Of a DNA stretch of 64,000 nucleotides, positions 12,701 to 27,700 are shown in pieces. Under the pieces are notes generated by a model. That model did no database searches and was not told the DNA's origin. It saw only the letters and a program-made list of their open reading frames with translations. Origin of the DNA: Lutraria lutraria (lineage: Eukaryota > Mollusca > Bivalvia > Venerida > Mactridae); NCBI GenBank assembly GCA_964023205.1, contig OZ026847.1, positions 4,462,819 through 4,526,818 of the forward strand, read 5' to 3'. A program made the position numbers and the translations under genes. Numbering within the stretch: position 1 is the first letter of the stretch; each line of letters opens with the position of its first letter.

Positions 12701-15700
12701 CTGATTTTCTAAAGATCCAGCCATCTGGAGTTCAATATATATTTTGCATGGAGTTATTTCCCTTGCATGATTTGTACTATGTCATGGGTTCATATTACTT
12801 GTTAAGATTATATAACAACATGTACATAGATCTAACAAAATATTGTTTATATATTCACATTGTGCTCATCGTACCACTGAATGATATGCCTTTGTTTTGA
12901 AAATACATGGATACAAAAACAAGAGGGCCATGATGGCCCTATAAATGCTCACCAGGAGAAAAGGTCATTTGGAGATTAACATTGTTGAAGTTTTCTATAC
13001 GAGTCCAAGTAAGATCAAGTGACCCATCTGGGCCGTTTTTTATCCCATGGCCATTATATGAACAGTTTAAAAGAGGTCCATTAGACAAAGCTAGATACCA
13101 AATATCTTAGCTCTAGGCCTTGTGGTTTCGGAGAAGAAGATTTTAAAAAAAATTCCTATATAAAATAGAATAAACCCCAGGGCAGGGCTAATTTTGACCC
13201 CGGGGCCATAATTTGAACAAACTTGGTAGAGGTCCACTAGACAATGCCACATACAAAATATTTAAGCTCTAGGCCTTGCGGTTTCGGAGAAGAATATTTT
13301 TTTAATTTTCCTATATAAGTCTATATAAATCAAGTGACCCCCGGGGCGGGCCAATTTTGACCCTAGGGCAATCATTTGAACAAACTTGGTAGAGGTCCAC
13401 TAGACTATGCTACACACCAAATATCAAAGCTCTAGGCATTGTAGTTTTTGACAAGAAGATTTTTTTAATTTCCTATATAAGTCTATGTAAAATCAAGTTA
13501 CCCCCGGGGCGGAGCCAATTTTGACCCTAGGGCAATAATTTGAACAAACCTTGTAGAGTTCCATTAGACAATGCTACATACCAAATATCTCAGCTCTAGG
13601 CCCTGTGGTTTCAGACAAGAAGATTTTTTAAGTTTTTTCTATTTGTTGCCATAGCAACCAGAATTTTTTATGAAATTTAATTTTTTGAACAACTTTGAAA
13701 GGGGACCACCCAAGGATCATTCCAGCCAAGTTTGGTTGCAATCGGCATAGCGGTGTAGGAGGAGATGTTGTTTTAAGTAAACATGGACGCCACGTAATCG
13801 TAACGACCCACGACGCACGATGGACGCAGGGCGATCACAAAAGCTCACCCTGAGCACATTCGTGCTCTGGTGAGCTAAAAATCACAAGGGTCATAATTAC
13901 CGGCCCGCACACCCTTGTGCAAATGCCAGACTAACAGAGTATAATAAAACCCTAAATCAACAAAGTTGGAATTAATTTTTCAGTTTAAAGCAGCAACATA
14001 CATGCAAATTTTGAAATTGACTCATATACAAAATCAAAGGCCTGAAGGCCTGAAATGAGATGAATTTTGTGTTTACAAGTAAATTCATCTCATAAAGAAA
14101 GTTCATGGACATTGAAGATCTGTTATCCATTGTTCAAACATGTTATTGCATAATTATAGTGTGCTTTCAGCACTTACTTGAGTTATGACTTTAGGTTGAC
14201 TTTCCATAAACAGGCAATTTGCATACTTAGAATTCTAAAACATCTCAATTCCGCCTGATATCAAATAGAAAAGCCTCTTAAGCCATGATTTATTAGTACT
14301 CAACCAATATCTTTGGAGGTAATAAACTTTCAACAAGTTCATCACTGCAAGTATGACCACAATCACTAAAACGTAGGGCATCAGAAGCATCTTAATAAAC
14401 ATGCTTTACAACATGTTTACAGAGAACTCATATGATTACGTAGCAAATTTCAAGGTTCTTGTCATTCAGGTGCCACAAATATCTGTTCATGTCTTTCAAT
14501 CTTATATACAGATTTTGCATGCAAATACATGCGCCTTTTTGATGTAAACTTGATGTGGCTACATATACAAAATGTTTTAGATTTAAGTGATAATTTTGAG
14601 GGTTGACAATCAAATTCAAGGATTTGAAAGCAACAATTTGAGAGCTAAAATTTGAGTATTGTACAGTAATATTTGAGTTCAGCAATAATGATTTCCAGCT
14701 TTCAAGTTATGCACCATAAAGATACTTACACAATAAAATACAGGTAAATTGTTCTATTTTTGGCATTTTACCTAAAATAAAATTTGCTTATAATTTTCAA
14801 CATACCACATCTCCAAGACCTTTAATATCTTTGACAACTGTAAATAAAGCCTCATCAGGAAGGATTCTGTCACGGTCACATACAAGTTTTACGTATGTTG
14901 TTTTACGCTTCATAGATCTGTAATAGACAAAACATTACCAATTAGTATATAAAGCCAGTATCAGATACATTAATACAGAGCAACCTCTCCAAAGCAACAC
15001 CCTTTGGGAACAGCAAAACTATGTTCTATGGAGAAAAAATTAATACTTAAAGGGGCATGCCCTGGAACTGAAGCGTTTCGAATAGCTATCAAATTGGCAT
15101 CATTCTGATGCCTAAATCAATTAATGAAAGCCCTGTAAAATATTTACAAAAAATCCGGCTAGTTTACTCAAAATACACATTTCAAAATTTACCAAACCTG
15201 CCGATTTCGGCCTCAGAAATTATTCGTCATTTTTACAACTCAACCCTTCCGGTATCTGTTAAAACTGAAAACATCGCGGAAAATGTCAATAAACTGAAAT
15301 GGTAAGTATTGCTCATGGTATGTTCACTTGAAAGGCAGCGCACATGCTCAGTACAACTCTCAAACGTATCGGAAATATTGTTGTCGTCAATAAACGGCTG
15401 ACAGCCTTTTATTCAAACCAACATACAAATACCGATGTGCACGTTATAGGGTCATTTTTGAACGCTCATTCTTCTTTGACTTTTCGGTAATAATTGGTTT
15501 ACAAGTGACAAACGCATTTTTCGTGTAAGAAAAAAAGACTCAGCAGTTCCTGGGCATGCCCCTTTAAAGACATTGAACAGCAACTATATAAGTGACCCCC
15601 TCTAAAAAAAATCCACATGAGGTCTAATCTCTTGATTGTTTTATTGCCCCTTATCAGTCTAATCCTGTCTGGTCAAGGTCAGTAGACTTGACACCTAGTC

Positions 15701-18700
15701 ATAAAGTTAAGGGTCATACATTTTATTGACTTACAGTGATAATTAGTTTATGACTAAATGCCTGTTGTTTTTATAAGCATAGAGTAACTGAAAATGTAAT
15801 CAGAAGCTAGTCTATCAATGACCCTATCTGTTTTATTCCCCCCCCCCCCCGACTGTTGAAACATGGACCTTGCTAGTCCATAAGTCACATGCCTCACATT
15901 CCTCATTCAATATCTTTAAATTGTACAGTGGTAAAAAATAATGCTGTTGTAGAAGTGAGGTTGTTCCTCAAGAGAGGGCCGCTCCGGAGAAGTTGTACTG
16001 TAGAACTAATATGGCTTACAATTAATCTACTTATTTATCAAGATGATAACTCAACCTCTCTATCTCCTCATGACCTGTTCGACCAATATTCCTAAAACTT
16101 AAAATTAGCCCTTAAGTAAATTCTAAAAAAAGTATAAATAGAATCTTCTTACATGAAATATCAAAGCAATTTGATACCAACCTGTGACTGGATGTAAGGC
16201 TCTGAAAGCAACCTTTTCATTGATTAATTTTAAAACTCAAACCCAGAATGTAACCTTGCTTTTGCTTATTGTAACATACAAACCAGAGAGCAACCCTGTC
16301 ACTGGTTAATTGAATACAATCCTGCTATTAATTAATTGTAATAAGGAACTCAGAATGCAACTCTGCCATTGGTTAATTTCAGCGAGATTCTGCACAGAAT
16401 CAAGCTTATATTTAGAGCTTGGGGAACGGTGTAGCAGTCTACTTTTTCATCGGCCAGTTTTTCCCCGGGGAAAATTTGGCCTAGGCCATTTCTTCCCCAC
16501 CCCGGGCAACTTTTTCCCCCCTTATAATAACAGTATTGCATTATGATTCTAGGCCATTTCTCCCCCCCTCGCCTGGACCACTTTTCTTCTCCCCTAGGCC
16601 ACTTTTTCCCCCATTATAATAATGGTATTGCATTATGATTCTAGGCCATTCTGAGATCTTTTGGTTATACACATTTACTAAAAATATTATTAGGATTGGC
16701 GAATAAATGAAGGCGCTAGAGTGTAAACAAACTCAAATATAGCAAATTTTCATAGTCAAGGGCCCACTCTTGAAGTTATGGTCTGATTCTGCCTATAATC
16801 AATCTTGTCCAAGATATTTAAGTTATACGCATTTACGGAAAATATTATTAGGATCAGTGAATAAATGAAGGCGGTAGAGTGTAAACAAACTCAAATATAG
16901 CAAATTTTCAAAGTCAAGGGCCCATAACTCCTAAAGTTCTGGTCCGATTCCGCCCATAATCGAATTTGTCCAAGATCTTTTGGTCATATACATTTACTGA
17001 AAAGGATTGGTGAAGAAATGAAGGCGCTAGTGAGAAACAAGCTAAATATAGCAAATTTTCTAATTCAAGGGCCCATAACTCTTGAAGTCCTAGTCCAATT
17101 TTGCCCATACGGAACTTAGCCGAGACATTGTGGCCATATACAATGTGACCAAGTTTGATAAAATCAGTTAAGAGCTGTGGATGCTAGAGTGTAAACAAAC
17201 TAATTGTGGGCATATGACGTATGCCAGACATTCATCCATCCTTAAAGCTCACCTGATTGAATGAGGTGAGCTAATAAAAATAACAGAACAATACTCGCTT
17301 AATGATAATGAATGTGAACAAATTGAAGAAAACTTATTTGCAGCTCTATATTTCTCTAAAACTGACTTTGAAATGTAGTTTCATCCACAGACACTTGGGG
17401 TTAGGAGCTTTAAAAAACCAAAATATTTGTATTTTTGTCAATCCCAACACATAAACTTATCATACTAATCAATAAAACCTAAAATAAGCCGTTTTGAAAA
17501 AATACATTTTTCAACGTCAACAATATATATATTTTTTCAAAATGGCTTATTTGCCTGTGTTATGAAGAGCCTGAAATCATGAAATTCTGATTTTAGCTGA
17601 AAATGTAGTTACATCCTTTTCAAATGGGGCCGACGATATGAAACTAATAACTGGAGGTAGATGCTTACCTGAATCCTTTGTATACAATTTGAACTTCTGT
17701 TCCATTCTTTTCATTAATGGACTGGAATTCTGCCGTATTTAGGAAACCAAGCGTATAGAAAAAGCTTCTACCTGACTGTTTACCATACTTGCATAACTGT
17801 AAATATAAAATAATTACAAAGGTAAAGTGTATCAATACGTTATGCCACAGTTACATCAGGTTCTAGCTAACTTCATGCTAAAAAACAGTTATTTTCTTCA
17901 TAAAATTGACAAAAAAATAGGAAAGATTAGGTCACTCGACTGTTAATTTTTTTTACACGTACCTTTCATACTTTGCATACAATTCATTACCGAAAATTTT
18001 AAGTCTTCACAAAAAAGGTTTTTAAGCACTGGACATTCGGTCCAGCAAAAATGCGAACTATACAGGACCAAAATTAATGAACTTATAGTGGATCAAAAAG
18101 AGTTCACAGACAATTTCCTAAAATCCATATTTCTCGAGAGTGATTGAAATATTTCAATTTTATTTCCGAAAAATGGTAAAATTATCACTGAAAATTCACT
18201 AGACCAGTGACCTTATCTTTAATTACTGGACTGATGGCCATTTTGGTGGACTTGGTCCAAGGTCCAAGGCTAAATCTTTTTTCAGATTTTGCTGGTAGGA
18301 ACTTTAATAAATAGAGTCACGAGTGTTACACTTCTTATCAGCATGATCCAAGGCTGTACAAATTACTACAGGTGTAATCAGTAACCGCATTCTCAACACT
18401 CTCTTCTGATTTACATGGCATCTCAATATGTAAGAATTACCACTGCATCAAATATGATCCCCCCTGCAAAACGTTTACCTCTCACAGGTAGAAAAATATC
18501 TATGAAGTATAATGTCAGTCACACAGTAGAATTATGCAACAATATAATACAATATCTATACAATGTTTCGCATTTACTTGTACTATATATATATATATAT
18601 ATATACCACTAATTCAACAAATACATGTCATTGAATCTATATAAAATATAAATGACTTTTCTGTAATCTTTTTTTCTGAAACCTGCAAACAGCTTAGGCC

Positions 18701-21700
18701 TAAATAAAGTTTTTTCTGATTATACACTAACTAGAAATTGGGTAAAAGGTCGGGCTGTTTCTTTTTAGCTCTTGAAAGTGTGTGGAATTTTAGTTAAAAA
18801 AAAGCAAAAATGGATGTACTATTCCTCATGCCTAATAAAAAGTCAAGAGTCACATGATAAAAATTAGGCCAGGTCAGAAAATCAGAAACAAACATGTTTT
18901 TATTCATTAGAGGAATTTCTTAATATCTTATTGTCTTTCCATGTTAATCTATATACATATACAGTAGTTGCATTCAATTTCATGGGTATACATGTATACA
19001 TAAATTTGTTAATTTTCAAATTTCGCAAATTTGTTAATTTTCAAATTTAGGATAAACGCATTTTCAAACATCTAAATCAAACTAAAGTACTTAGATTTAA
19101 ACATCAACTTTGAATAGCATCAATGTTGACATAATGGACAGAATATCGGGGCACAATCATGTATGCCAACATGACCTAGATAATGTGTAAAGTACCACTA
19201 CATTGAGTACTAAGTATCACAAGTAATACTTTAGTTATAACCTAAAAGTTACCTGAGGATTAATAATACCATAGAACCTTCATACTGAGACTCTGATTTG
19301 AACAAAATATCTGTCTTAACTTAGAGATGTGTCCCCTGGCTAGCTCACTGAATATTTTGTAACACAAATTTTTATGGTTTTCACTGGTTATGTAAACATT
19401 GAATATTTTGTAACACAAATTTTTATGGTTTTCACTGGTTATGTAAAAACATTGAATATTTTGTAACACAATTTTTTATGGGTTTTCACTGGTTATGTAA
19501 ACATTGAATATTTTATAACACAATTTTTATGGGTTTTCACTGGTTATGTAAACATTGAATATTTTATAACACAAATTTTTATGGTTAGCACTGGTTATGT
19601 AAACATTGAATATTTTGTAACACAATTTTTTATGGTTTTCACTGGTTATGTAAACATTGAATATTTTGTAACTAAAATTTTTATGGTTAGCACTGGTTAT
19701 GGAAACATTGAATATTTTGTAACACAATTTTTTATGGTTTTCACTGGTTATGGAAACATTGAATATTTTGTAACACAAATTTTTATGGTTTTCACTGGTT
19801 ATGTAAACATTGAATATTTTGTAACACAATTTTTTATGGTTTTCACTGGTTATGTAAACATTGAATATTTTGTTACACAAATTTTTATGGTTAGCACTGG
19901 TTATGTAAACATTGAATATTTTGTAACACAAATGTTTATGGTTTTCACTGGTTATGTAAATGTTGAATATTTTGTAACACAAATTTTTATCGTTTTCACT
20001 GGTTATGTAAACATTGAATATTTTGTAACACAAATTTTTATGGTTTTCACTGGTTATGTAAACATTGAATATCTTGTAACACAATTTTTTATGGTTTTCA
20101 CTGGTTATGTTAACATTGAATATTTTGTTACACAAATTTTTATGGTTAGCACTGGTTATGGAAACATTGAATATTTTGTAACACAATTTTTTATGGTTTT
20201 CACTGGTTATGTAAACATTGAATATTTTGTAACACAAATTTTTATGGTTTTCACTGGTTATGTAAACATTGAATATTTTGTAACACAATTTTTTATGGTT
20301 TTCACTGGTTATGTAAACATTGAATATTTTGTAACACAAATTTTTACAGTTTTCACTGGTTATGTAAACATTGAATATTTTGTAACACATTTTTTTTACG
20401 GTTTTCACTGGTTATGTAAACATTGAATATTTTGTAACACAATTTTTTATGGTTTTCACTGGTTATGTAAACATTGAATATTTTGTTACACAAATTTTTA
20501 TGGTTAGCACTGGTTATGTAAACATTGAATATTTTGTAACACAAATGTTTATGGTTTTCACTGGTTATGTAAACGTTGAATATTTTGTAACACAAATTTT
20601 TATCGTTTTCACTGGTTATGTAAACATTGAATATTTTGTAACACAAATTTTTATGGTTTTCACTGGTTATGTAAACATTGAATATCTTGTAACACAATTT
20701 TTTATGGTTTTCACTGGTTATGTAAACATTGAATATTTTGTAACACAAATGTTTATGGTTTTCACTGGTTATGTAAACATTGAATATTTTGTAACACAAA
20801 TTTTTACAGTTTTCACTGGTTATGTAAACATTGAATATTTTGTAACACAAATTTTTACAGTTTTCACTGGTTATGTAAACATTGAATATTTTGTAACACA
20901 TTTTTTTTACGGTTTTCACTGGTTATGTAAACATTGAATATTTTGTAACACAATTTTTTATGGTTTTAACTGTTATGTAAACATTGAACATTTTGTAACA
21001 CAATTTTTTATGGTTAGCACTGGTTATGTAAACATTGAAAATTTTGTAACACAAATTTTTATTTTATGGTTAGAACTGGTTATGTAAACATTGAATATTT
21101 TGTAACACAAATGAAGTCAAGAACATAAACTGATTCAAAATTTGTAAAACACCAACAACCTCAGCATTTTACTTTTACAGCACATCATTATTATTCCGTA
21201 TAAGAAGCCTATACAGCCAAAAGGTTGCTGACTTCAAATCACTATAACCTATAACTGATAGAGGGTCGTGGGTACCGACCATGTCTCTTTATGTGAGAAA
21301 GTAGGCAGTTGCTCACGGAGGATGGGAGTCTAGTACTGGTTCTTCCCAGGATCGATGATTAGGTGAACTGTCCGCCTCATATGACTGACAGTTGAAAAGA
21401 GGCGTAGAACTTGATATAAACAAACAAAACAGCCAAATTTATTTTGTGTCAAGTACCTGTGGTTCAAATACAAGACTCATATTTCATATAGAAGCATTTT
21501 CAGACATGTGTGTAATTTTACAAACGTTTTAATTCTAATAATAATTCTATAACTAAAACTAGGTGGACCTTCAGAAATTTGACTTAAATGATTTGATGTC
21601 GTTTAAAAATGGCTTACCGCAACAGACAAGCACTTGTCACCATAGCCTTCATCTGGGTCTTCTGGAAGATTGAATTCTGAACAAGGATTATACATGTACT

Positions 21701-24700
21701 GCCAGACACCAGTACTGTCTGTAAACTCACCAACCAAACTGAAATAAAACTACAGATTAACTAATTATATAATATATATACAGACCGACACAATGATGGG
21801 TTATTAAGTGACTGACAAATTCCACAGTTATACAATAAACACCCTTAGCAAAGCATGTGCAACATTCATCAACTATTTGCATGTAGCCAAACCTGTAAAC
21901 AACAGCCTTTGGAAGGACATAATGCTACAGATGACCCAGTCATACACATGGGTATAACCATAGGCACTCGATTTCGTGATTTTTATACGTTTACAGACGC
22001 TATTTTTCAATTTCACCCATCAAGCAACACAAACCTGTCGAAAGAAAAATCTTCATTTTTTCCCTTATTGAGTGAACGAAATACTCCAAGGTAGTGAACT
22101 CGCCATCTTTTCGATTGACGGTAGTGACAAAATAAGTGTGGGTCCCGGCTTTCCTTATAAAAGCTGTCAAAACGTTTAAAGTCGGGGAACACTACAACGA
22201 AAGCAAGGTTCCCAGGAAGCACGTGCAGATTAGAAGGAAAGCCGGGACCCACACTTATTTTTGTAGGAACAACTATAACAAAACGTTATAGGTAGACAAA
22301 TTACATGAAGTATATTAGTTTATTTTTTGTATGAAGTTGCTTTTTACATTAAGGATATATATTTACTTTATATCTTATTCAATCCTCCATTAAGGAGAGT
22401 ATAAAATATTTATATGATATAAGTAATGCACATTCTAATGACAAACATGAGTATTTGACAAATTAATAAATTCATGTATATAGTTCACAAGTACATGATA
22501 ACATCATACCCTACATCAATCAAATAGAATCAACCCTAAATGTTAACGAATTCACCATAAATCTGAGCACTATCATACAAGCACATTGAACTTCAAATAG
22601 CCACACAACAACTTATCTAGGCATTGTCTTCATGATTTACTTACCTGTCAACTATCAATAGATTCAGTCATAATGATTAGCCAATCAAATGGCCAGGATT
22701 AGCCAAACTAGTAATAGACACTACACTATATACTGGCAAACAGCTATAATAAACTAATACTCATAAGTATAATTCGTCAAGAAAAAATGTTTCTTTCTGG
22801 TAACCCGACCAACTTTATACTTTAATGTTAGGCAGTGGAACAGTTCATCCCAATTCTCACTTTTTTACCTTTTTCACATGCTTTGAAGAGCCAAAACAAA
22901 ATCCCTGATCTGCCTACCCTTTTTTTAACTACAGCTTTATTACATTAGTGACTAATACCCTCGCCGCTGCTTTAAAACAAAGAAGGCCATAGTACACTAT
23001 ACATGGCTATAAGTTGAAGAGCCAATTTCGACTTGCACATCTACACATCTACACAGAAATGTGATAACATATTCAAAGTGTCAATGCATTTCCTGAAGTT
23101 TGCATACCACAAACATTCATGCACCAATTATGCCTGTGTTAACTATAGGTCTAAGTTCAAGAGCCCTCTCAAACTTGTTACCAGAAACAAGCAATTTCTC
23201 TTTTATGCCTTATCATCTGGTGTTGACTATGGAAATGCAAAAAACAGAATAGTAAAACCAGTAGAAATACAACAAAAAATGAAGTTACATTCATGAGACT
23301 AATGACAAGACATTCCTGTGCATGGTTTCACTTCTGCTGTAGTCATTGCCAAGTTTGAGGACCATCATACATAATGTCAGATCTAAAGAGGGTTTACTGC
23401 TACAAAATACTTGCTAAGAAAAAATCAAATTCATTTCAATAGAATACTGCACAACTGTAATACTAATTTACTGATGTGAGTGTATGAGATAATGTATGCA
23501 GACGTACGTTGATTACTTTCAAAATCTTTTTGGATAATATATGTTCCTTTGATGACATTGAATCTTCAGTCTATTAGATATTAAATATCAACTGGTATGC
23601 ATCAAATACCCAAAAAAGATTTTGCCAAGAAACTGATATTAAAAAGAACTAACAAATAACTTTTGTATTTTGGGAATATGACCCATTCCCTTGGGATTGG
23701 GAATTTTCGCAGTGTTTTAATCAGAATTGGGAAGAAATGTATAACTACAATTTTTCGGGAGGGGGGGGGGGGGGGGAGGGAGTTTTTGTCTGAATTGGAA
23801 AAAAGATATTATTTTCCATTGGGAATATGACCGAATTTCAGCTATAAAATCACCCCCAAAAAATCCCTGTTTATTTACTTGTAATTTATGACAATTACCA
23901 GAGTATTTACTTTCTCCTATTGCAGACAGTCTCATATAAATCTCAGTTCTTCACACAGTGCCAGAATCAAAGCACTCTATGGATTGTAATTCAGTCAATA
24001 TTTTATTTTACATTGTACAAGTCCTATTCAACTACAAATGATTAATTATTATCTTCAAAATCAGAGAATTATAAATGCAAGCACTTCTTTACTGTAACAT
24101 TATTTTTATGGTGAAAAGACTGTATCTTAAAAAACTGTCAGACATGGTGCGATTAGACTGATGACAATTATATGTTAATTTGGCTGTGTTGGAGCGGTGG
24201 AGGACCTGCTCTCTAGCTTGTTGATCTGACACTCTGATGATCTTCCTGACCTAATGACATAATCACATTATTGATCATATTCATAAGGCCAAAGAACAAA
24301 AAAAAATGGTTAAACATTCCATGATTTCTTTCATTACAATTAACATTTGGACAAGTTAGTTCTTTGTACAGTAAAGACGTTAATAAATGAATAGTGATTT
24401 TTGTGTTAAGTCTACAAGGCTGAAAATAAAAAAAATGTTTGTTTGGAGTGCTCCTACCTACTTTTATTTGGGGGGGGGGGGCCATTTATTTTTTTAATAT
24501 TGTTATATAGTAAAACAAAATCCCTACCTACCTTCTCAGTGCTAAAATTCTGGGTCGGAGCACTCCAAACAACTAATTTTTATTTTCAGCCCTATGATAA
24601 ACTTCCTCATGCTTTTTCCTGAGACTGTCATTCCTTTGATCCTTAACAACCACTCTACATGACAGGAACATGCAGGATCACTGACGTCACTGATGACATT

Positions 24701-27700
24701 ATTGTATTCTTAGAAATTTATGTAGTTAAGCCAAAATATGGATATTTCTTTGAATTTCACTTATTTACCTACGACTATGTACACTTATTATTGTAGTATT
24801 GATCATATGCTGTCAAGGGACTGGAAAAGGCAAGTATGTGATCAGGGGTTGCAGGGGTGGTAGCTCCTTGTGGAGAGTAGGGGCTCAAAGCCCCCCCCCC
24901 CCCCCCTCCCCAAAGAAGCCAGAGATACCACCAAAGGGAAAATTGAGTTTTGAAACACAAAATAGACCTACCTACCCAGAATACTACTATTACATTACTG
25001 ATTCATAACATATACATGTACCTTGGATGGACAAGCCAACTGACTCTTGTATAAAATATTGATGAACAAAGAGACTCCTACAAAATACTAAAAATAGCTT
25101 TTGTTTGATGGAGATTTAATAAGCAATTCAATGAATTCATGTAGAAGCCATACCCGTACGGTATGAAACCGTTTCATGTCCTTTTGTGATACTCGGAAGA
25201 CTCGGATGTGAGTGTGATCTAGGGCTTCATTGCATGTGACACACGCTTTGGGCGTGTGTCTTTACAAGTATGGATATATTAATCCATTTAATATGCTGAA
25301 ACTTAGTAAGAGTAAATTAAATGTTACACCATAAAGTTAATGTTTTGCAAATTTTGTAGTTTTAATTTTAACAAAGGTCTTTAATTTTACCATGCTGGTG
25401 TGGGTTATTCACAGTCACATGTATTTTATTTGTGACTGTTTTTAAAACAAGTAATAAATACAGCAAACATGCAATTTGAGCTGAATCACATTTAACACTG
25501 ATATGCTTAAGACCTAAGATTTTATATTATCAAAGTAGCTTGTTGTTTATTTATGTAAGTAGTTGTGATATAAAGTAGCAAAATATGCTAAACATTAACT
25601 TTTGCTGATAGAGATGTAAATGAACAGGTAACAACTTTTTAAGGTGTATGTGAATACAATATGTTTATTTTTGCACATGGAAGGAGACCATATCAGGAGA
25701 GCATCATAAATCTAATGCTGATAATGAAATATTTCATAGGACAGTTTCACCACTTACAATATATATAACAAGTCAGAAAATTGGCCAGTTATGAAACATA
25801 TTACAGGGACTTTTTTGGGGTGACTTTATAGCCGAAATTCGGTCATATTCCCAATGGAAATAGTATCTTTTTTTTCCAATTCACAGACAAAAATTCCCAA
25901 TCCCCCCCCCCCCCAAAACAATTTTTTATTTTTTTATTTTTTTTTATTTTATAAGTTCATTAACATCACTATTGGTAGTAACTACCTTATTCTGCTACTG
26001 CTTTATGTGTAAATAAGTAGAATAAGTTGAACATTGCAAAAATTGTAGTTATGCATTTTTTCCCAATTTTGATTTTGATAAAAATCAAGTCCAAAAATGT
26101 TTGTTTGCTGTAAACCGACCCAAAAAATGTTCAGTGGGTAGGTAGGTAGGAAATTTATTTTTACTTTTTTTTATTTTAACCAAAATGCATGTAAAAATAC
26201 TGTTTTTAATGAAAAGAATACTAAAATATCCTGAGAGGTAAAAAAAAGTTGTTACAGCTTTAACAAATATTTTTTTAAGGATGGCCGTAACATCTGTTTC
26301 GTGCTTTTATAATGTGTAAGTATGAAACAGATGTTTTATAAAGAAGACAAAATGTTACAAATAAAACATACTAAACTTTGATTGATTTAGTAGAAAATTA
26401 TTTAAATAGTCAATCAAATGTAAATGAAATATTTAAATTGTATCTGCTGTTGACTTTTCATACAAAATTATCAAACAACGATTGTTTTGAACTTTAATCA
26501 AATCATATAAAATTTAGAATGTTTTGGTTTGGTTGAAACAATGCAGAGGCATTTGCAAATACAAAAACATTTCTGTGACCTAGATTTTGACCCATAATAA
26601 CCTAAACTTGACAGCAAGAGATTACTATCAGAGTTTAATGTTCTACACAGTCATACAAGTATATAATTATGATATCAGTCATACTGTAATCTGATAGCAT
26701 ATACATGTAAGTAACTGAAAAATACAATTACAAAAGTAAACTGTAAATAATAATACTTAACTACATAAAGTTATAACTGTAGTGCATTAATTGTGTTTAT
26801 CATGTTAAGATTAATGTACTGACATATTGATACTACTTAAGACTGGTCAGCTAGATGTTCACGGTAAAAATATGAAAACTTGTTTTAAAACAACTTTCAT
26901 TCTAGTATAAGTTATATTATTATCACAACAATATATATCAAGCTAAAAATAAGCAAATTTGTTTTTACTCACACAAAACTTGTTTTAAAACAACTTTCAT
27001 TCTAGTATAAGTTATATTATTATCACAACAATATATATCAAGCTAAAAATAAGCAAATTTGTTTTTACTCACACAAAACTTGTTTTAAAACAACTTTCAT
27101 TCTAGTATAAGTTATATTATTATCACAACAATATATATCAAGCTAAAAATAAGCAAATTTGTTTTTACTCACACAAAACTTGTTTTAAAACAACTTTCAT
27201 TCTAGTATAAGTTATATTATTATCACAACAATATATATCAAGCTAAAAATAAGCAAATTTGTTTTTACTCACACAAAACTTGTTTTAAAACAACTTTCAT
27301 TCTAGTATAAGTTATATTATTATCACAACAATATATATCAAGCTAAAAATAAGCAAATTTGTTTTTACTCACACAAAACTTGTTTTAAAACAACTTTCAT
27401 TCTAGTATAAGTTATATTATTATCACAACAATATATATCAAGCTAAAAATAAGCAAATTTGTTTTTACTCACACAAAAAAACACTAAAAAGTGTCTTGCA
27501 GTAACAAACAGTCCAATTAGTGGGAATAATTCTACATGTAAGACTTGCAAAACTATATGTAACAGATTATAATAGTCTACATGTAAGACTTGCAAAACTA
27601 TATGTAACAGATTATAATAGTCTACATGTAAGACTTGCAAAACTATATGTAACAGATTTATAATAATTCTACATGTAAGACTTGCAAAACTATATGTAAC

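Noticed and set aside
19527..20426. Open frames of 281 and 293 codons on opposite strands, the longest in the window
   Set aside because: They are by-products of a 51-bp tandem repeat (a multiple of three) in an intron; both strands are equally open, unit sequence is AT-rich and there is no start context or domain.
20353..20937. Further 162- and 188-codon frames
   Set aside because: Same minisatellite after a one-base shift in a T run; not coding.
22013..22252. Minus-strand 79-codon frame
   Set aside because: It overlaps the 131-bp foldback; the frame is produced by the inverted repeat region.
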